The position numbers and the translations under genes were made by a program. This document shows positions 1-9,766 of a DNA stretch of 64,000 bases, piece by piece. The stretch lies in the NCBI RefSeq assembly GCF_900129385.1, contig NZ_FQVO01000003.1:248001-312000 (forward strand), given 5' to 3'. The notes under the pieces are model-generated. The model was not told where the DNA came from. It did not search any database and worked only from the letters and a program-made list of their open reading frames with translations. Position 1 is the stretch's first letter; the number at the start of each line of letters is the position of its first letter. The stretch comes from Chryseobacterium takakiae (GTDB taxonomy: Bacteria > Bacteroidota > Bacteroidia > Flavobacteriales > Weeksellaceae).

Positions 1-288
1 GAGTCAATAATAAGTTAGTTATTGTTAGGTTTAATGTTACGAATGTAATGGCGCTACTTGTTAATATTTTCAACACATCATCATAATTAAATTTTACAAA
101 TCCTAAAAAATTATTATCAAAATAATCATATAAGAATATTATTGTTATTGGTATTAGGAATAAAATGATAAGTTGCTTGAAATTTAGTTTAGTAATTGGT
201 TCTAATATACTATCCCACCAGTTTTTTTATTAACAAAATCTGGCATATCATTATCAATTTGGATTTGGATTTGTTTTAGAAGAGTCAT
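1..288 (-). pseudogene. Left-edge membrane protein fragment with a homopolymer frameshift
   Basis: Reading leftward from an ATG at 288, about 22 codons (start MTLLKQIQIQIDNDMPD) stay open until a run of seven A (plus-strand T at 222-228). After that run the original frame stops quickly, but a neighbouring frame stays open to the window edge for about 70 codons and encodes a strongly hydrophobic stretch (FKQLIILFLIPITIIFL) typical of a membrane helix. An eighth A would join the two frames. This could be a real frameshift, a phase-variable tract or an assembly error. The family is not recognised and the rest lies outside the window. Confidence 0.35.
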
Positions 289-291
289 CTG

Positions 292-857
<566 letters not shown>

Positions 858-861
858 TGTA

Positions 862-2040
862 TTAATTTTTTATTCTTAAAAATTCTTTGGCAAGCTCAAT
901 CATTTTAGGATCTCCTGTATATTTTCCATGTTCGTCGGAAAGTTTTACGGTAGGAATCCATTCTTTGTTCGGAGCCTGAACACCAATTAATTTCATCACA
1001 ATATTCATTGGTTTTAAGCCTACATCATTGGTGAGATTAGTGCCAATTCCGAAAGATACACCAATTTTTCCTTTGCAATAGTTTGTGATTTCCTCCACTT
1101 TTTCAAGATTCAGCCCATCGGAGAAAATAATATATTTAAATAAAGGATTGATGCCGTGTCTTTGGTAATGAGCAATGGTTTTGTCTGCAAATTCAAGTGG
1201 ATCGCCGCTATCGTGACGTACACCGTCAAATAATTTGGCGAATTTTTTATCAAACTGCTGAAAAAAAACATCAGTGGTATAAGTGTCTGAAAGAGCTACT
1301 CCAAGATCTCCGCGGTAAACATCTACCCAATGCTCCAGAGCCAATTCGTTGGCCATCTTAAAACCATATTCTGCAGCGTGGAACATAAACCATTCATGGG
1401 CATGGGTTCCGATTGGTTTTACTCCGTATTTCATGGCGAAATGAACATTGGAACTTCCAATAAATGTTGAATTTTTATTTTGGGTTAAAGCTTCCGTTAC
1501 CAGGTTTTGTACCCTGTGTGAATGTCTTCTCCGTGTTCCAAATTCTGCGAAATTAACTCCGAGTTTTTCTAAGGTTTTAGCTTTTTCGAGAGTTCTGTTC
1601 ATCACGATTTCATTGGAATCTCTTTCCATATGGTTCATTTCGTAATGAAGTTCGCTGATTAAAGCAAGCAGGGGAACTTCCCAAAGTATTGTTCTGTACC
1701 AGAGTCCTTCCACGGTTACGGAAAGTTCGCTTCCTTCCTGGTGTATTTTTACTTCAGAAGGATCGTAGTGATAGCCTTCAAGGAAATCAAGGTAGGGTAG
1801 ATCAATATACGGACAGGTTCTCGCCATGTATTTTTTTTCTTCTTTGGTAAGCTTGAGCTCTGCCATTTTATTAACGGCTTCCCGTAAAGCGGCATCAAAA
1901 CCTTCCGGGAACTGGTGTTTTCCGCGGTTGATAAATTCATATTTTACCACAGAGCCTGGAAAAAGTTTTACCACAGCATTCTGCATGGTAATTTTATAGA
2001 AATCGTTATCCAGAATGGAATTTAATCGGACGTCATGCAT
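862..2040 (-). CDS. pncB: Nicotinate phosphoribosyltransferase
   Basis: Converts nicotinate and PRPP to nicotinate mononucleotide in the Preiss-Handler NAD salvage route. Family motifs are clear: EFGTRRRHSHRVQNLV, SSNVHFAMKYG, GTHAHEWFMFHA (with the conserved active-site His region), GVRHDSGDP and IGTNLTNDVG. A TTG at 2061 would add seven residues, but the ATG at 2040 giving MHDVRLNS is preferred: it matches usual family starts and a TAnnTTTG-type -7 element lies at 2059-2066, over the longer version. The resulting 392 residues is a normal length. nadD, acting later in the same pathway, lies at 53.7 kb, not linked. Confidence 0.95.
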   Translation of the reverse strand: MHDVRLNSILDNDFYKITMQNAVVKLFPGSVVKYEFINRGKHQFPEGFDAALREAVNKMAELKLTKEEKKYMARTCPYIDLPYLDFLEGYHYDPSEVKIHQEGSELSVTVEGLWYRTILWEVPLLALISELHYEMNHMERDSNEIVMNRTLEKAKTLEKLGVNFAEFGTRRRHSHRVQNLVTEALTQNKNSTFIGSSNVHFAMKYGVKPIGTHAHEWFMFHAAEYGFKMANELALEHWVDVYRGDLGVALSDTYTTDVFFQQFDKKFAKLFDGVRHDSGDPLEFADKTIAHYQRHGINPLFKYIIFSDGLNLEKVEEITNYCKGKIGVSFGIGTNLTNDVGLKPMNIVMKLIGVQAPNKEWIPTVKLSDEHGKYTGDPKMIELAKEFLRIKN

Positions 2041-2058
2041 AATTGTGTAATTTATACG

Positions 2059-2066
2059 CAAATATA
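2059..2066 (-). promoter_or_regulatory. -7 promoter element of pncB
   Basis: TATATTTG on the minus strand fits the Bacteroidota TAnnTTTG element. It ends 18 bases before the pncB ATG at 2040, leaving a very short leader, and argues against the TTG start at 2061. No clear TTG -33 element is seen, partly because the dps terminator occupies that region. Confidence 0.5.
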
Positions 2067-2079
2067 ATTAATAAAAATA

Positions 2080-2104
2080 AAATCACCTAAATGTAAGGTG
2101 ATTT
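2080..2104 (-). terminator. Terminator of dps
   Basis: Stem of nine pairs (AAATCACCT with AGGTGATTT) around a seven-base loop, followed on the minus strand by a T-rich tail. It sits between the dps stop and the pncB promoter, so it ends dps transcription. Confidence 0.75.
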
Positions 2105-2129
2105 TTTTAATTGAAGATGTAAAATTTTA

Positions 2130-2606
2130 TTATTTACCTAAGTAAGAATTATACATCCAGACTTCTTTTTCCTGTTCTGTGATGTAGTCGCTCATTTGGG
2201 AATTGGTTCCTTCATCTCCGGCTTCATCTGTAATATCCAGGAGCTCTCTTTGCAGATCAATCACCACTTTAAATGAATTGAGGATGTTTTCTACACTTTT
2301 GTTCGCGTCATTTACTTCCTGGCTTTCTTTAATGGTTGCTACTTTAAGATAGTCGGAATAGTTGTGAGCCGGTGTTGCGCCGAGCGTTAGAATTCTTTCG
2401 GCGATTTCATCAATCTTTAAGACAAGATTATTATACAGTTCCTCAAATTTCGGGTGAAGGGTGAAGAACTGATCTCCTTTGATATTCCAGTGAGAACCTC
2501 TTGTATTCTGATAGAATATGGAGTAATTGGCTAAAAGTACGTTCAGTTTTTCCGCTATTTTTTGGCAGTCTTCTTCCTGAAGTCCTATAATGTTTGCATT
2601 TTTCAT
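2130..2606 (-). CDS. dps: Dps-family ferritin-like DNA-protection protein
   Basis: A 158-residue four-helix ferritin-like protein that oxidises and stores iron as dodecamers and protects DNA from peroxide. The ferroxidase signature is intact: GSHW (His39), LHPKFEELY (His51) and DEIAER (Asp66, Glu70), in the spacing known for Dps. There is no long basic N-terminal tail, so DNA binding may be weak. A TAAATTTG -7 element (2633-2640) lies just upstream and a terminator downstream, so it appears monocistronic. Other ferritin-like families are much less likely because the dinuclear-site spacing is Dps-specific. Confidence 0.93.
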   Translation of the reverse strand: MKNANIIGLQEEDCQKIAEKLNVLLANYSIFYQNTRGSHWNIKGDQFFTLHPKFEELYNNLVLKIDEIAERILTLGATPAHNYSDYLKVATIKESQEVNDANKSVENILNSFKVVIDLQRELLDITDEAGDEGTNSQMSDYITEQEKEVWMYNSYLGK

Positions 2607-2632
2607 ATGAATGATAGTTTATTTTTATATGA

Positions 2633-2640
2633 CAAATTTA
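2633..2640 (-). promoter_or_regulatory. -7 promoter element of dps
   Basis: TAAATTTG on the minus strand, 26 bases before the dps ATG, matches the Bacteroidota -7 consensus. A matching -33 TTG is not evident. Confidence 0.45.
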
Positions 2641-2707
2641 AGTAAATATTATGCCGAAATGTTTATTTGGTGATTGATGATACTTATCTTTGAAATTCTT
2701 AGAATTA

Positions 2708-4309
2708 ATGTATATGTTCAGTAAATCGAAGCTTGCCTTAAAAAGCTTTTTAGTTTCAATGACTGTTTTTACAATGGTATGTGCCGGATATTATTTATTG
2801 TCTGTTTCTAAAACAGATGGGTACTACCTGTATCTTATTGATGATGCCTATATACATCTGGCGATGGCTAAAAATTTCGCACTGTATGATGTCTGGGGAG
2901 TTACTCGGTATAAGTTTTCCTCAACTTCATCCTCACCGCTTTTTACCGGTCTTCTCAGTGTGCTGATCAGGCTTTTGGGAAATAATGATCAGCTATCTCT
3001 TTATTTTAATATTGTATTCGGTTTTGGGACAGTGTATTTTTTAAGCCGGTATTTTTCAGAAATATTCAGTAAAGCTAAATATATTGTCATTTCGGTACTT
3101 TTTACCTTGTTTTTTTCGGTGCTGCATCTACAGGTGCTGTCCGGGATGGAACATGTTTTCCATGTTTTCTTATTTGTACTGAATATATACTGTTTATCAA
3201 CATTTAAAAATAAATATTCAATTGCAGGATTTTATCTGTCGTTATTATTGATGGGACTGGTGCGTTTCGAAAGCATGTTTTATTTTGTTATTCTTGCTTT
3301 TGTCTTTGCCTTAATGCAAAAATGGAAAGAAACCATTCTGATTTTAGTAACGGGATTTATTCCGATAGTACTTTTTTGTTGGTTTAATTATCAGCAGGAT
3401 GGGTTTTTATTCCCGAATTCCGTTATTGTAAAAGGAACAAAATTCAGCTTTGATTCAAACTTTCCACATCAGTTAAAGGCCATTTTTTTAGATAACTTTT
3501 TGTTGAATATAAGCTTTTATAAAATCGGTTTTTTTCCTTTGGTGCTCAGTATTATTTTTATTGTAAGAGATTATAATAAAAAGAATTTCCACGAACTTGT
3601 TAAAAGCAACTTTCTTTTAATAGTGATCTCTATGCTGATGATTTGTCATTCCATGTTTGCAGACCTTAAAGGTATGTTCCGGTATGAGGCCTATATTTTA
3701 ACGGGGTTTTCAATGGCTCTTATTCCTAAGCTTAAAGATCTTTTTGAGAATTTTAAAAGCTACATTAAAAATGAAAAAATAATTTCAGCGATTGTGCTGA
3801 TGAATATTCTTTTGCTGATTTATAAATGTTCTTTCGCGCATCTGATGTTGGAAAACGGTGGGAAAAACATTTATGAACAGCAAATGCAGTCCGCAAAATT
3901 TCTGCATACCTATTATAATGAATCAAAAGTAGTGGCAAATGATATCGGTGCCATTACCTATTTTACTGACATTCATTTGTTGGATACTGCAGGCTTAGGC
4001 TCTGTGGAAACAATTGTTTTTAATGAAAATAAAAGAACTCCGGATACGGAATTCCAAAATTTTCTGAAGGATTATACGATCCATAATAAATATGATATTG
4101 TCATTATTTACGATGCATGGCTTCAAAACCATATCCCCACAAACTGGAAAAAAGCCGCTGAACTGAAAATAAAAAATCCGATTACCGTAGCAAGAGATAA
4201 GGTATCTATTTATGCTGTTGATAAGGATAACCTCGAAAAACTTAAAGAAAATGTAAGAAGCTTTAGATGGAATAAAAATGTTGAGGTAACAATCATGGCT
4301 CAACCGTAA
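2708..4309 (+). CDS. Multi-pass membrane protein, probable GT-C-type glycosyltransferase
   Basis: About 533 residues with roughly ten or more hydrophobic segments, then a soluble C-terminal part of about 130 residues. An acidic DDAYIHLAMAKN motif follows the first membrane segment, the position and style of the catalytic Asp loop in GT-C (PMT/ArnT-like) glycosyltransferases that use polyprenyl-phosphate sugars. That assignment is inference from topology and this motif. A TTG at 2690 gives a longer frame; the ATGs at 2708 and 2714 are more natural starts. The coding region ends 49 bases before the rpsL -33 element, and it has no obvious functional link to neighbours. Confidence 0.7.
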   Translation: MYMFSKSKLALKSFLVSMTVFTMVCAGYYLLSVSKTDGYYLYLIDDAYIHLAMAKNFALYDVWGVTRYKFSSTSSSPLFTGLLSVLIRLLGNNDQLSLYFNIVFGFGTVYFLSRYFSEIFSKAKYIVISVLFTLFFSVLHLQVLSGMEHVFHVFLFVLNIYCLSTFKNKYSIAGFYLSLLLMGLVRFESMFYFVILAFVFALMQKWKETILILVTGFIPIVLFCWFNYQQDGFLFPNSVIVKGTKFSFDSNFPHQLKAIFLDNFLLNISFYKIGFFPLVLSIIFIVRDYNKKNFHELVKSNFLLIVISMLMICHSMFADLKGMFRYEAYILTGFSMALIPKLKDLFENFKSYIKNEKIISAIVLMNILLLIYKCSFAHLMLENGGKNIYEQQMQSAKFLHTYYNESKVVANDIGAITYFTDIHLLDTAGLGSVETIVFNENKRTPDTEFQNFLKDYTIHNKYDIVIIYDAWLQNHIPTNWKKAAELKIKNPITVARDKVSIYAVDKDNLEKLKENVRSFRWNKNVEVTIMAQP

Positions 4310-4358
4310 GTGTCTGTTAATTAAATTTTAAATAAAATTATTATTTCTATATAACTGC

Positions 4359-4388
4359 TTGTTAATTAAAAAAATATTATTATTTTTG
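4359..4388 (+). promoter_or_regulatory. Promoter of rpsL-rpsG-fusA-rpsJ
   Basis: TTG at 4359-4361, a 19-bp spacer, then TATTTTTG at 4381-4388: an exact fit to the Bacteroidota primary-sigma promoter TTG-N19-TAnnTTTG. The rpsL ATG is 24 bases further on. Confidence 0.8.
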
Positions 4389-4412
4389 CACCCTAAAATA
4401 AAAAGCAATTAA

Positions 4413-4826
4413 ATGCCTACTATTCAACAATTAGTAAGAAAAGGAAGAGCCACGCTTGCCAAGAAGAGCAAATCGGCTGCCCTTGATTCTTGTCCACAAA
4501 GACGAGGTGTATGTACGAGAGTATATACTACCACTCCTAAGAAACCGAACTCTGCACTAAGAAAAGTTGCAAGGGTAAGACTTTCTAATGGTAAAGAAGT
4601 CAACGCCTACATCCCGGGCGAAGGACATAATCTTCAAGAGCACTCGATAGTATTGGTAAGAGGCGGAAGGGTGAAAGACCTACCGGGAGTACGTTACCAC
4701 ATCGTAAGAGGTGCATTAGACACCGCTGGTGTTAATGGAAGAACACAGAGAAGATCGAAGTATGGAGCTAAGAGACCTAAACCAGGGCAAGCTGCAGCTG
4801 CACCAGCAAAAGGAAAGAAAAAATAA
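4413..4826 (+). CDS. rpsL: 30S ribosomal protein S12
   Basis: Small-subunit protein at the decoding centre. The 137 residues include [12 protein letters not shown], with lysines 43 and 44 at the loop where streptomycin-resistance changes occur in other bacteria; these lysines are the wild-type form. [13 protein letters not shown] carries the Asp (89) that some bacteria methylthiolate. The C terminus has an Ala/Lys extension ([14 protein letters not shown]). First gene of the str operon, 22 bases before rpsG. Confidence 0.99.
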   Translation: MPTIQQLVRKGRATLAKKSKSAALDSCPQRRGVCTRVYTTTPKKPNSALRKVARVRLSNGKEVNAYIPGEGHNLQEHSIVLVRGGRVKDLPGVRYHIVRGALDTAGVNGRTQRRSKYGAKRPKPGQAAAAPAKGKKK

Positions 4827-4848
4827 TCATTAAATAAGGAATAAAACA

Positions 4849-5325
4849 ATGAGAAAGACGAAAGCTAAAAAAAGACCGTTGTTACCAGATCCGAAATTTA
4901 ATGATCAATTGGTAACTAGATTCGTAAACAACTTAATGCTTGACGGTAAAAAGTCAATCGCATTCAAAATTTTCTATGATGCGTTGGATATTGTAGAAAC
5001 TAAAAAAGGAGATACTGAGAAAACAGCCCTTGAAATCTGGAAAGATGCATTAACGAACGTTATGCCTCACGTAGAAGTACGTTCCAGAAGAGTAGGTGGT
5101 GCTAACTTCCAGATCCCGATGCCAATCAGAGCAGATAGAAAAATTTCTATGGCAATGAAATGGTTAATCAAATATTCTAAAGCTAGAAATGATAAGTCTA
5201 TGGCTTTGAAACTGGCTAACGAAGTAGTAGCTGCTTCAAGAGAAGAAGGTGCTGCATTCAAAAAGAAAACTGATACTCACAAAATGGCGGAAGCTAACAA
5301 GGCTTTCTCACACTTCAAATTCTAA
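4849..5325 (+). CDS. rpsG: 30S ribosomal protein S7
   Basis: Primary 16S rRNA-binding protein that nucleates the 30S head and lines the E site. The 158 residues match the usual S7 length; diagnostic stretches are [20 protein letters not shown] and [17 protein letters not shown]. The next gene, fusA, starts six bases after the stop, typical of the str operon. In Escherichia coli S7 represses its own operon; no equivalent site was evident in the 22-base rpsL-rpsG gap here. Confidence 0.99.
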   Translation: MRKTKAKKRPLLPDPKFNDQLVTRFVNNLMLDGKKSIAFKIFYDALDIVETKKGDTEKTALEIWKDALTNVMPHVEVRSRRVGGANFQIPMPIRADRKISMAMKWLIKYSKARNDKSMALKLANEVVAASREEGAAFKKKTDTHKMAEANKAFSHFKF

Positions 5326-5331
5326 TCTGAA

Positions 5332-7449
5332 ATGGGAAGAGATCTTAAATTTACAAGAAATATTGGTATTGCTGCTCACATTGATGCAGGTAAAACAACC
5401 ACTACAGAAAGGATTTTATTCTATACAGGTGTAAACCACAAAATTGGAGAAGTTCACGATGGTGCTTCTACAATGGACTGGATGGAACAGGAAGCAGAAA
5501 GAGGTATTACCATTACTTCTGCTGCAACTACTTGTAACTGGAATTTCCCAACAGATCAAGGTAAGAAATTACCTGAAACAATGCCTTACCACTTCAATAT
5601 TATCGATACACCGGGACACGTTGACTTCACCGTAGAGGTTAACAGATCTTTGAGAGTATTAGATGGTTTGGTATTCCTTTTCTCTGCCGTAGACGGTGTA
5701 GAGCCTCAGTCTGAAACAAACTGGAGATTGGCTGACAACTACAAAGTTGCGAGAATGGGATTCGTAAACAAAATGGACAGACAGGGTGCTGACTTCTTGA
5801 ACGTTGTAAAACAAGTAAAAGAAATGTTAGGATCCAACGCCGTTCCAATCGTTTTACCAATCGGTGCTGAAGAGGATTTCAAAGGAGTTGTAGACTTAAT
5901 TAAAAACAGAGCGATCATCTGGGATGAAGCTGGACAAGGTGCTACTTATGAAGTAGTTCCAATTCCGGAAGACATGAAAGATGAAGTTCTTGAATATAGA
6001 GAGAAATTAGTAGAAGCTGTAGCTGATTATGATGAAACTTTGATGGAGAAATTCTTCGAAGATCCGGATTCAATTTCTGAAGAGGAAATCAACGAAGCGC
6101 TTAGAAAAGCTACGATCGATCTTTCTATTATCCCAATGACTTGTGGTTCTTCTTTCAAAAACAAAGGGGTACAGTTCATGCTTGATGCTGTTTGTAAATA
6201 TCTTCCTTCTCCATTGGATAAGGATAATATCAAAGGAACAGACCCAAGAACTGACGCTGATATCGAAAGAAAACCATCTGTTGATGAGCCTTTCGCTGCA
6301 TTAGCATTCAAGATTGCTACTGACCCGTTCGTAGGTAGATTGGCATTCTTCAGAGCTTATTCAGGAAGACTTGATGCAGGTTCTTATGTATTGAATACCC
6401 GTTCAAACAACAAAGAAAGAATCTCAAGAATCTATCAGATGCACGCGAATAAGCAAAATCCGGTTGAATTTATCGAGGCTGGAGATATCGGTGCTGCTGT
6501 AGGATTTAAAGATATTAAAACAGGAGATACATTATCTGATGAAAAGAACCCAATCGTTCTTGAATCAATGATCTTCCCGGATCCGGTAATCGGTATCGCT
6601 GTTGAGCCTAAAACGAAAGCTGACCAGGATAAAATGGGTAACGCTTTGGCTAAATTAGCTGAAGAGGATCCAACGTTCCAGGTGAAGACTGACGAGGCTT
6701 CAGGACAAACTATCATCTCCGGTATGGGTGAGCTTCACTTGGATATCATCGTAGACCGTATGAGAAGAGAATTTAAAGTAGAAGTTAACCAAGGGCAGCC
6801 GCAAGTAGAATACAAAGAAGCGCTTACACAAAAAGCTAACCACAGAGAGGTTTATAAAAAACAGTCTGGAGGTAGAGGTAAGTTCGCGGATATCGTATTT
6901 GAAATCGGTCCTGCAGACGAAGGTAAAACAGGTCTTGAATTCATCAACGAAATTAAAGGGGGTAACATTCCTAAGGAATTCGTTCCTTCCGTTGAGAAAG
7001 GTTTCAGAGAAGCTATGAAGAATGGTCCTTTAGCCGGATTTGAGGTTGAATCTATGAAGGTTACCCTTAAAGACGGATCTTATCACCAGGTTGACTCGGA
7101 TCAGTTATCTTTCGAATTGGCTGCGAAGTTAGGTTTCAAAGAATCTGGTAGAGCTGCTAAAGCGGTTATCATGGAACCGATCATGAAGCTGGAAGTAGTA
7201 ACTCCTGAAGAGTACATGGGTGATATCGTAGGTGACCTTAACAGAAGAAGAGGTACGGTAAACGGTATGGATGACAGAAATAACGCTAAAGTTATCAAAG
7301 CTTTCGTTCCGCTTTCTGAAATGTTTGGTTATGTAACTTCTCTTAGAACGTTATCTTCAGGTAGAGCAACATCTTCTATGGAATTCGAGAAATATGAAGC
7401 TGCTCCTACAAACGTTGCTGAAGAAGTAATCGCTAAGGCTAAAGGTTAA
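5332..7449 (+). CDS. fusA: Elongation factor G
   Basis: GTPase that drives ribosomal translocation and, with RRF, recycling. At 705 residues it is full length. The G domain shows [13 protein letters not shown] (P loop, residues 15-27), the switch region [19 protein letters not shown] and NKMDRQGAD. Domains II-V follow, including the domain [11 protein letters not shown] region. The standard bacterial G-domain insertion is present. It lies between rpsG and rpsJ with short gaps; no tuf gene follows, so EF-Tu must be elsewhere. Confidence 0.99.
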   Translation: MGRDLKFTRNIGIAAHIDAGKTTTTERILFYTGVNHKIGEVHDGASTMDWMEQEAERGITITSAATTCNWNFPTDQGKKLPETMPYHFNIIDTPGHVDFTVEVNRSLRVLDGLVFLFSAVDGVEPQSETNWRLADNYKVARMGFVNKMDRQGADFLNVVKQVKEMLGSNAVPIVLPIGAEEDFKGVVDLIKNRAIIWDEAGQGATYEVVPIPEDMKDEVLEYREKLVEAVADYDETLMEKFFEDPDSISEEEINEALRKATIDLSIIPMTCGSSFKNKGVQFMLDAVCKYLPSPLDKDNIKGTDPRTDADIERKPSVDEPFAALAFKIATDPFVGRLAFFRAYSGRLDAGSYVLNTRSNNKERISRIYQMHANKQNPVEFIEAGDIGAAVGFKDIKTGDTLSDEKNPIVLESMIFPDPVIGIAVEPKTKADQDKMGNALAKLAEEDPTFQVKTDEASGQTIISGMGELHLDIIVDRMRREFKVEVNQGQPQVEYKEALTQKANHREVYKKQSGGRGKFADIVFEIGPADEGKTGLEFINEIKGGNIPKEFVPSVEKGFREAMKNGPLAGFEVESMKVTLKDGSYHQVDSDQLSFELAAKLGFKESGRAAKAVIMEPIMKLEVVTPEEYMGDIVGDLNRRRGTVNGMDDRNNAKVIKAFVPLSEMFGYVTSLRTLSSGRATSSMEFEKYEAAPTNVAEEVIAKAKG

Positions 7450-7466
7450 TATTAAATTAGATTAAA

Positions 7467-7772
7467 ATGTCACAAAGAATCAGAATAAAACTTAAATCTT
7501 ACGATTACAACCTGGTAGATAAATCTGCAGAGAAAATCGTAAAAACGGTAAAGGCTACAGGTGCTGTTGTAAACGGACCTATTCCATTGCCAACAAACAA
7601 GAGAATCTTCACTGTGTTGAGATCTCCACACGTAAACAAGAAGGCAAGAGAGCAGTTCCAGTTATCAGCTCACAAGAGACTAATGGATATCTACTCTTCT
7701 TCTTCTAAAACTGTTGATGCTCTAATGAAATTAGAACTTCCTTCAGGTGTAGACGTAGAAATTAAAGTGTGA
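7467..7772 (+). CDS. rpsJ: 30S ribosomal protein S10
   Basis: 30S head protein; in other bacteria also the NusE subunit that contacts NusG in transcription-translation coupling and antitermination. The 101 residues show [46 protein letters not shown] and QLSAHKRL, all typical. It starts 17 bases after fusA. Here S10 is the last gene of the str operon rather than the first of the S10 operon: a strong terminator follows and rplC is 6.7 kb away. Confidence 0.99.
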   Translation: MSQRIRIKLKSYDYNLVDKSAEKIVKTVKATGAVVNGPIPLPTNKRIFTVLRSPHVNKKAREQFQLSAHKRLMDIYSSSSKTVDALMKLELPSGVDVEIKV

Positions 7773-7783
7773 TAAATATGCTG

Positions 7784-7809
7784 GAAGATGGAAGTCTGAA
7801 GATGGAAGT
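7784..7809 (+). repeat. Short direct repeat after rpsJ
   Basis: Two copies of GAAGATGGAAGT (7784-7795 and 7798-7809) separated by CT. GA-rich patches like this recur in intergenic DNA of related flavobacteria, stated from general knowledge; no function known. Confidence 0.6.
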
Positions 7810-7837
7810 TTTCTAGTCCTCACAATGGAGTTTCCAA

Positions 7838-7859
7838 ACGCTGAGCGTAGTCGAAGCGT
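7838..7859. repeat. Dispersed-repeat-like palindromic element
   Basis: ACGCT and AGCGT arms enclose a 12-base loop; the element resembles the GCTGAGCG-AGTCGAAGC type dispersed sequences common between genes in Bacteroidota. It lies between the rpsJ stop and its terminator and probably folds in the mRNA 3' end. Confidence 0.45.
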
Positions 7860-7873
7860 GCTATGATAAAAAG

Positions 7874-7901
7874 TCCCTTTTCGAAAGAAGAGGGATTTTT
7901 T
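7874..7901 (+). terminator. Terminator of the str operon
   Basis: Nine-pair stem (TCCCTTTTC with GAAGAGGGA, one G-T pair) around a GAAA loop, followed by six T. This is an intrinsic terminator and shows that rpsJ is not cotranscribed with the GLPGLI genes or rplC. Confidence 0.88.
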
Positions 7902-7951
7902 ATTGCATATAATAAAAATATATAATCAATTGTTAAAATTAGTATTATGTA

Positions 7952-7981
7952 TTGCAAGGTTCTATTTTATATGTATATTTG
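7952..7981 (+). promoter_or_regulatory. Promoter of the first GLPGLI gene
   Basis: TTG at 7952-7954, 19-bp spacer, TATATTTG at 7974-7981: an exact match to the Bacteroidota consensus. The chosen ATG is 14 bases downstream, which excludes longer upstream starts. Confidence 0.75.
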
Positions 7982-7995
7982 TGGAAAATATTACT

Positions 7996-8832
7996 ATGAA
8001 TAAACTCTTCTATCTGATCACGCTATTGGCAGTATCTGTTACCGCGCAGACTCACCGTTTTATATATGATGTTGTTTACCGGCCGGATTCTGCGTCAACG
8101 GAAGTCCGCAAAGCCAATTACTATCTTGATATTAATCCTGATGAAGTATTTTATTATGAACGTCCTTTCTTTGTAAGCGATTCTATTGAAAAAGCTTCCG
8201 GTTTAAGAACATTCAGCGGTAAGGTTACTGATCTTATAAGTAAAAAAATTAAATCCGGGCAGTACATTCTGTACAGCATCCAGAGTTATGATATTTACCA
8301 GTTGAAAGATAAACCTAAAATCTTCTGGAAAATTGAAAAAGAGACTAAGAAGTCTTCCTCACTTCAGCTCCAGAAAGCAACGGGGAAATTCGGTGGAAGA
8401 AACTGGATCGCCTGGTTTTCAAAAGACATTCCTTTTCAGGAAGGCCCGTACAAATTTCACGGATTACCCGGACTGATCGTTGAAATTTATGATGATAAGG
8501 AGAATTATCATTTTTCATTAAACCAATCCGAAAATTTTACCGAAACACAATTCATAGAATTCTATAAAAACGCTAAAGCCAGAGGGGTGGAGATTCCGTA
8601 CTCAAAATACCAGTCGATGTTGTTGAGCTACTATCATGATCCTATAAAATTTATCAACAGCGGCCAGATCGAGATTAATGAAGAACATAAATTAGGACTT
8701 GAAGACGGAAGAATAATTTATAAGCCCGAAGAGCTTCGGCAGTATGCACTTGAAGAACAGCAGCGAATTAAAAAATACAATAATCCAATTGAACTTGACA
8801 AAGCTGTTAATTATCCTGAAGTAAAAAAATAA
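7996..8832 (+). CDS. GLPGLI family protein (first copy)
   Basis: A 278-residue exported protein with a signal peptide (MNKLFYLITLLAVSVTAQ). The family-naming motif is present as HGLPGLIVEIYD about two thirds along, preceded by GRNWIAWFSKDIPFQEGPYKF. GLPGLI proteins are common in Bacteroidota, are exported, and have no established role. A frame opens at a TTG at 7903, but this lies inside the terminator and upstream of the promoter, so the ATG at 7996 is used. It is paralogous to the next gene, sharing the GLPG region and the NNPIELDKA ending. Confidence 0.88.
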   Translation: MNKLFYLITLLAVSVTAQTHRFIYDVVYRPDSASTEVRKANYYLDINPDEVFYYERPFFVSDSIEKASGLRTFSGKVTDLISKKIKSGQYILYSIQSYDIYQLKDKPKIFWKIEKETKKSSSLQLQKATGKFGGRNWIAWFSKDIPFQEGPYKFHGLPGLIVEIYDDKENYHFSLNQSENFTETQFIEFYKNAKARGVEIPYSKYQSMLLSYYHDPIKFINSGQIEINEEHKLGLEDGRIIYKPEELRQYALEEQQRIKKYNNPIELDKAVNYPEVKK

Positions 8833-8858
8833 GTCAGCAAAAACATACAACTATTACT

Positions 8859-9686
8859 ATGAAAAAATTTCTACTTGCAATGATCTTGTTTAGCTTATCT
8901 TGCACTGCACAAACGCACCGATTCATTTACGAATATCATTTTAAAACCGATTCTACCGCATCCGAAAAGAGAAAAGTAAATATGGTGCTCGATGTGAATC
9001 CGGAAGATGTCAAATTTTATAACTATGATTTTGTTCTTACAGACTCTATCAATAAGACAAAAGGCGAAAACAATGTGGTTTGGGATGATACTCCTGCGCT
9101 TACAAGAAAGAAAAATTCGGCAGTAAATTCAAATTATATTATGGTTCAGAATATGTTTATTGTGGAAACCAGTGATAAAATAAGCTGGAATCTTGATAAT
9201 GAGACAAAAATGACCGGAGGTTATAAGCTTCAGAAAGCAACGGCAAAATACGGAGGCAGAAACTGGACCGCCTGGTTTACTAAGGAGATCAGCCTGAATG
9301 AAGGTCCGTACAAATTTAATGGCCTTCCCGGAATGATTTTTGAGATTTATGATGATAAAGATAACTTCAGATTCTCATTGATAAAAAGCTATAAACTTTC
9401 CAAAACATACGAAACATTGGGAATTCTCGAAAAGTTCGGAGGCCAGAATCCTGTCAAAATTCCTGAATCCAGGCTTAAAAAAATGTTGCTTGATAATTAT
9501 AACGACCCGCTACATACCTTTAAAGAACATTATAAAAACAACACCCATCCTGATGCCCGTTTTATGGTAATGGGAATCGAGGTGAAAAGCCCGGAACAGT
9601 TCAAGGAACTTTCTGAAATGATGCAGAAAAATATTAAAAAAAACAACAATCCCATAGAACTTGATAAAGCAATACACTATAACTAA
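8859..9686 (+). CDS. GLPGLI family protein (second copy)
   Basis: A 275-residue exported paralogue of the preceding protein: signal peptide (MKKFLLAMILFSLSCTAQ), THRFIYEYHFKTDS start, QKATAKYGGRNWTAWFTKE, and the family motif in the variant NGLPGMIFEIYD. Cys15 precedes Thr-Ala-Gln, so signal-peptidase I cleavage after AQ is as plausible as a lipid anchor. It starts 26 bases after the first copy and ends before a terminator, so the two form a tandem-duplication operon. Function unknown. Confidence 0.88.
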   Translation: MKKFLLAMILFSLSCTAQTHRFIYEYHFKTDSTASEKRKVNMVLDVNPEDVKFYNYDFVLTDSINKTKGENNVVWDDTPALTRKKNSAVNSNYIMVQNMFIVETSDKISWNLDNETKMTGGYKLQKATAKYGGRNWTAWFTKEISLNEGPYKFNGLPGMIFEIYDDKDNFRFSLIKSYKLSKTYETLGILEKFGGQNPVKIPESRLKKMLLDNYNDPLHTFKEHYKNNTHPDARFMVMGIEVKSPEQFKELSEMMQKNIKKNNNPIELDKAIHYN

Positions 9687-9710
9687 TCTTACAACCAGTT
9701 AATTTGACCC

Positions 9711-9738
9711 AAACTCTGCCACTTCGGCGGAGTTTTTG
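9711..9738 (+). terminator. Terminator of the GLPGLI pair
   Basis: Ten-pair stem (AAACTCTGCC with GGCGGAGTTT, one G-T pair) with an ACTTC loop, followed by a short T tract. It lies in the gap before the next gene. Confidence 0.78.
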
Positions 9739-9766
9739 CTGCTTTTTTATTGAAAAAATTAATATA

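Noticed and set aside
2041..2061. TTG start at 2061 for pncB
   Set aside because: Overlaps the -7 promoter box and adds non-conserved residues; ATG at 2040 fits better.
7903..7995. Upstream TTG start giving a 31-residue longer first GLPGLI protein
   Set aside because: It begins beside the str-operon terminator and upstream of the promoter; the signal peptide begins at the ATG at 7996.
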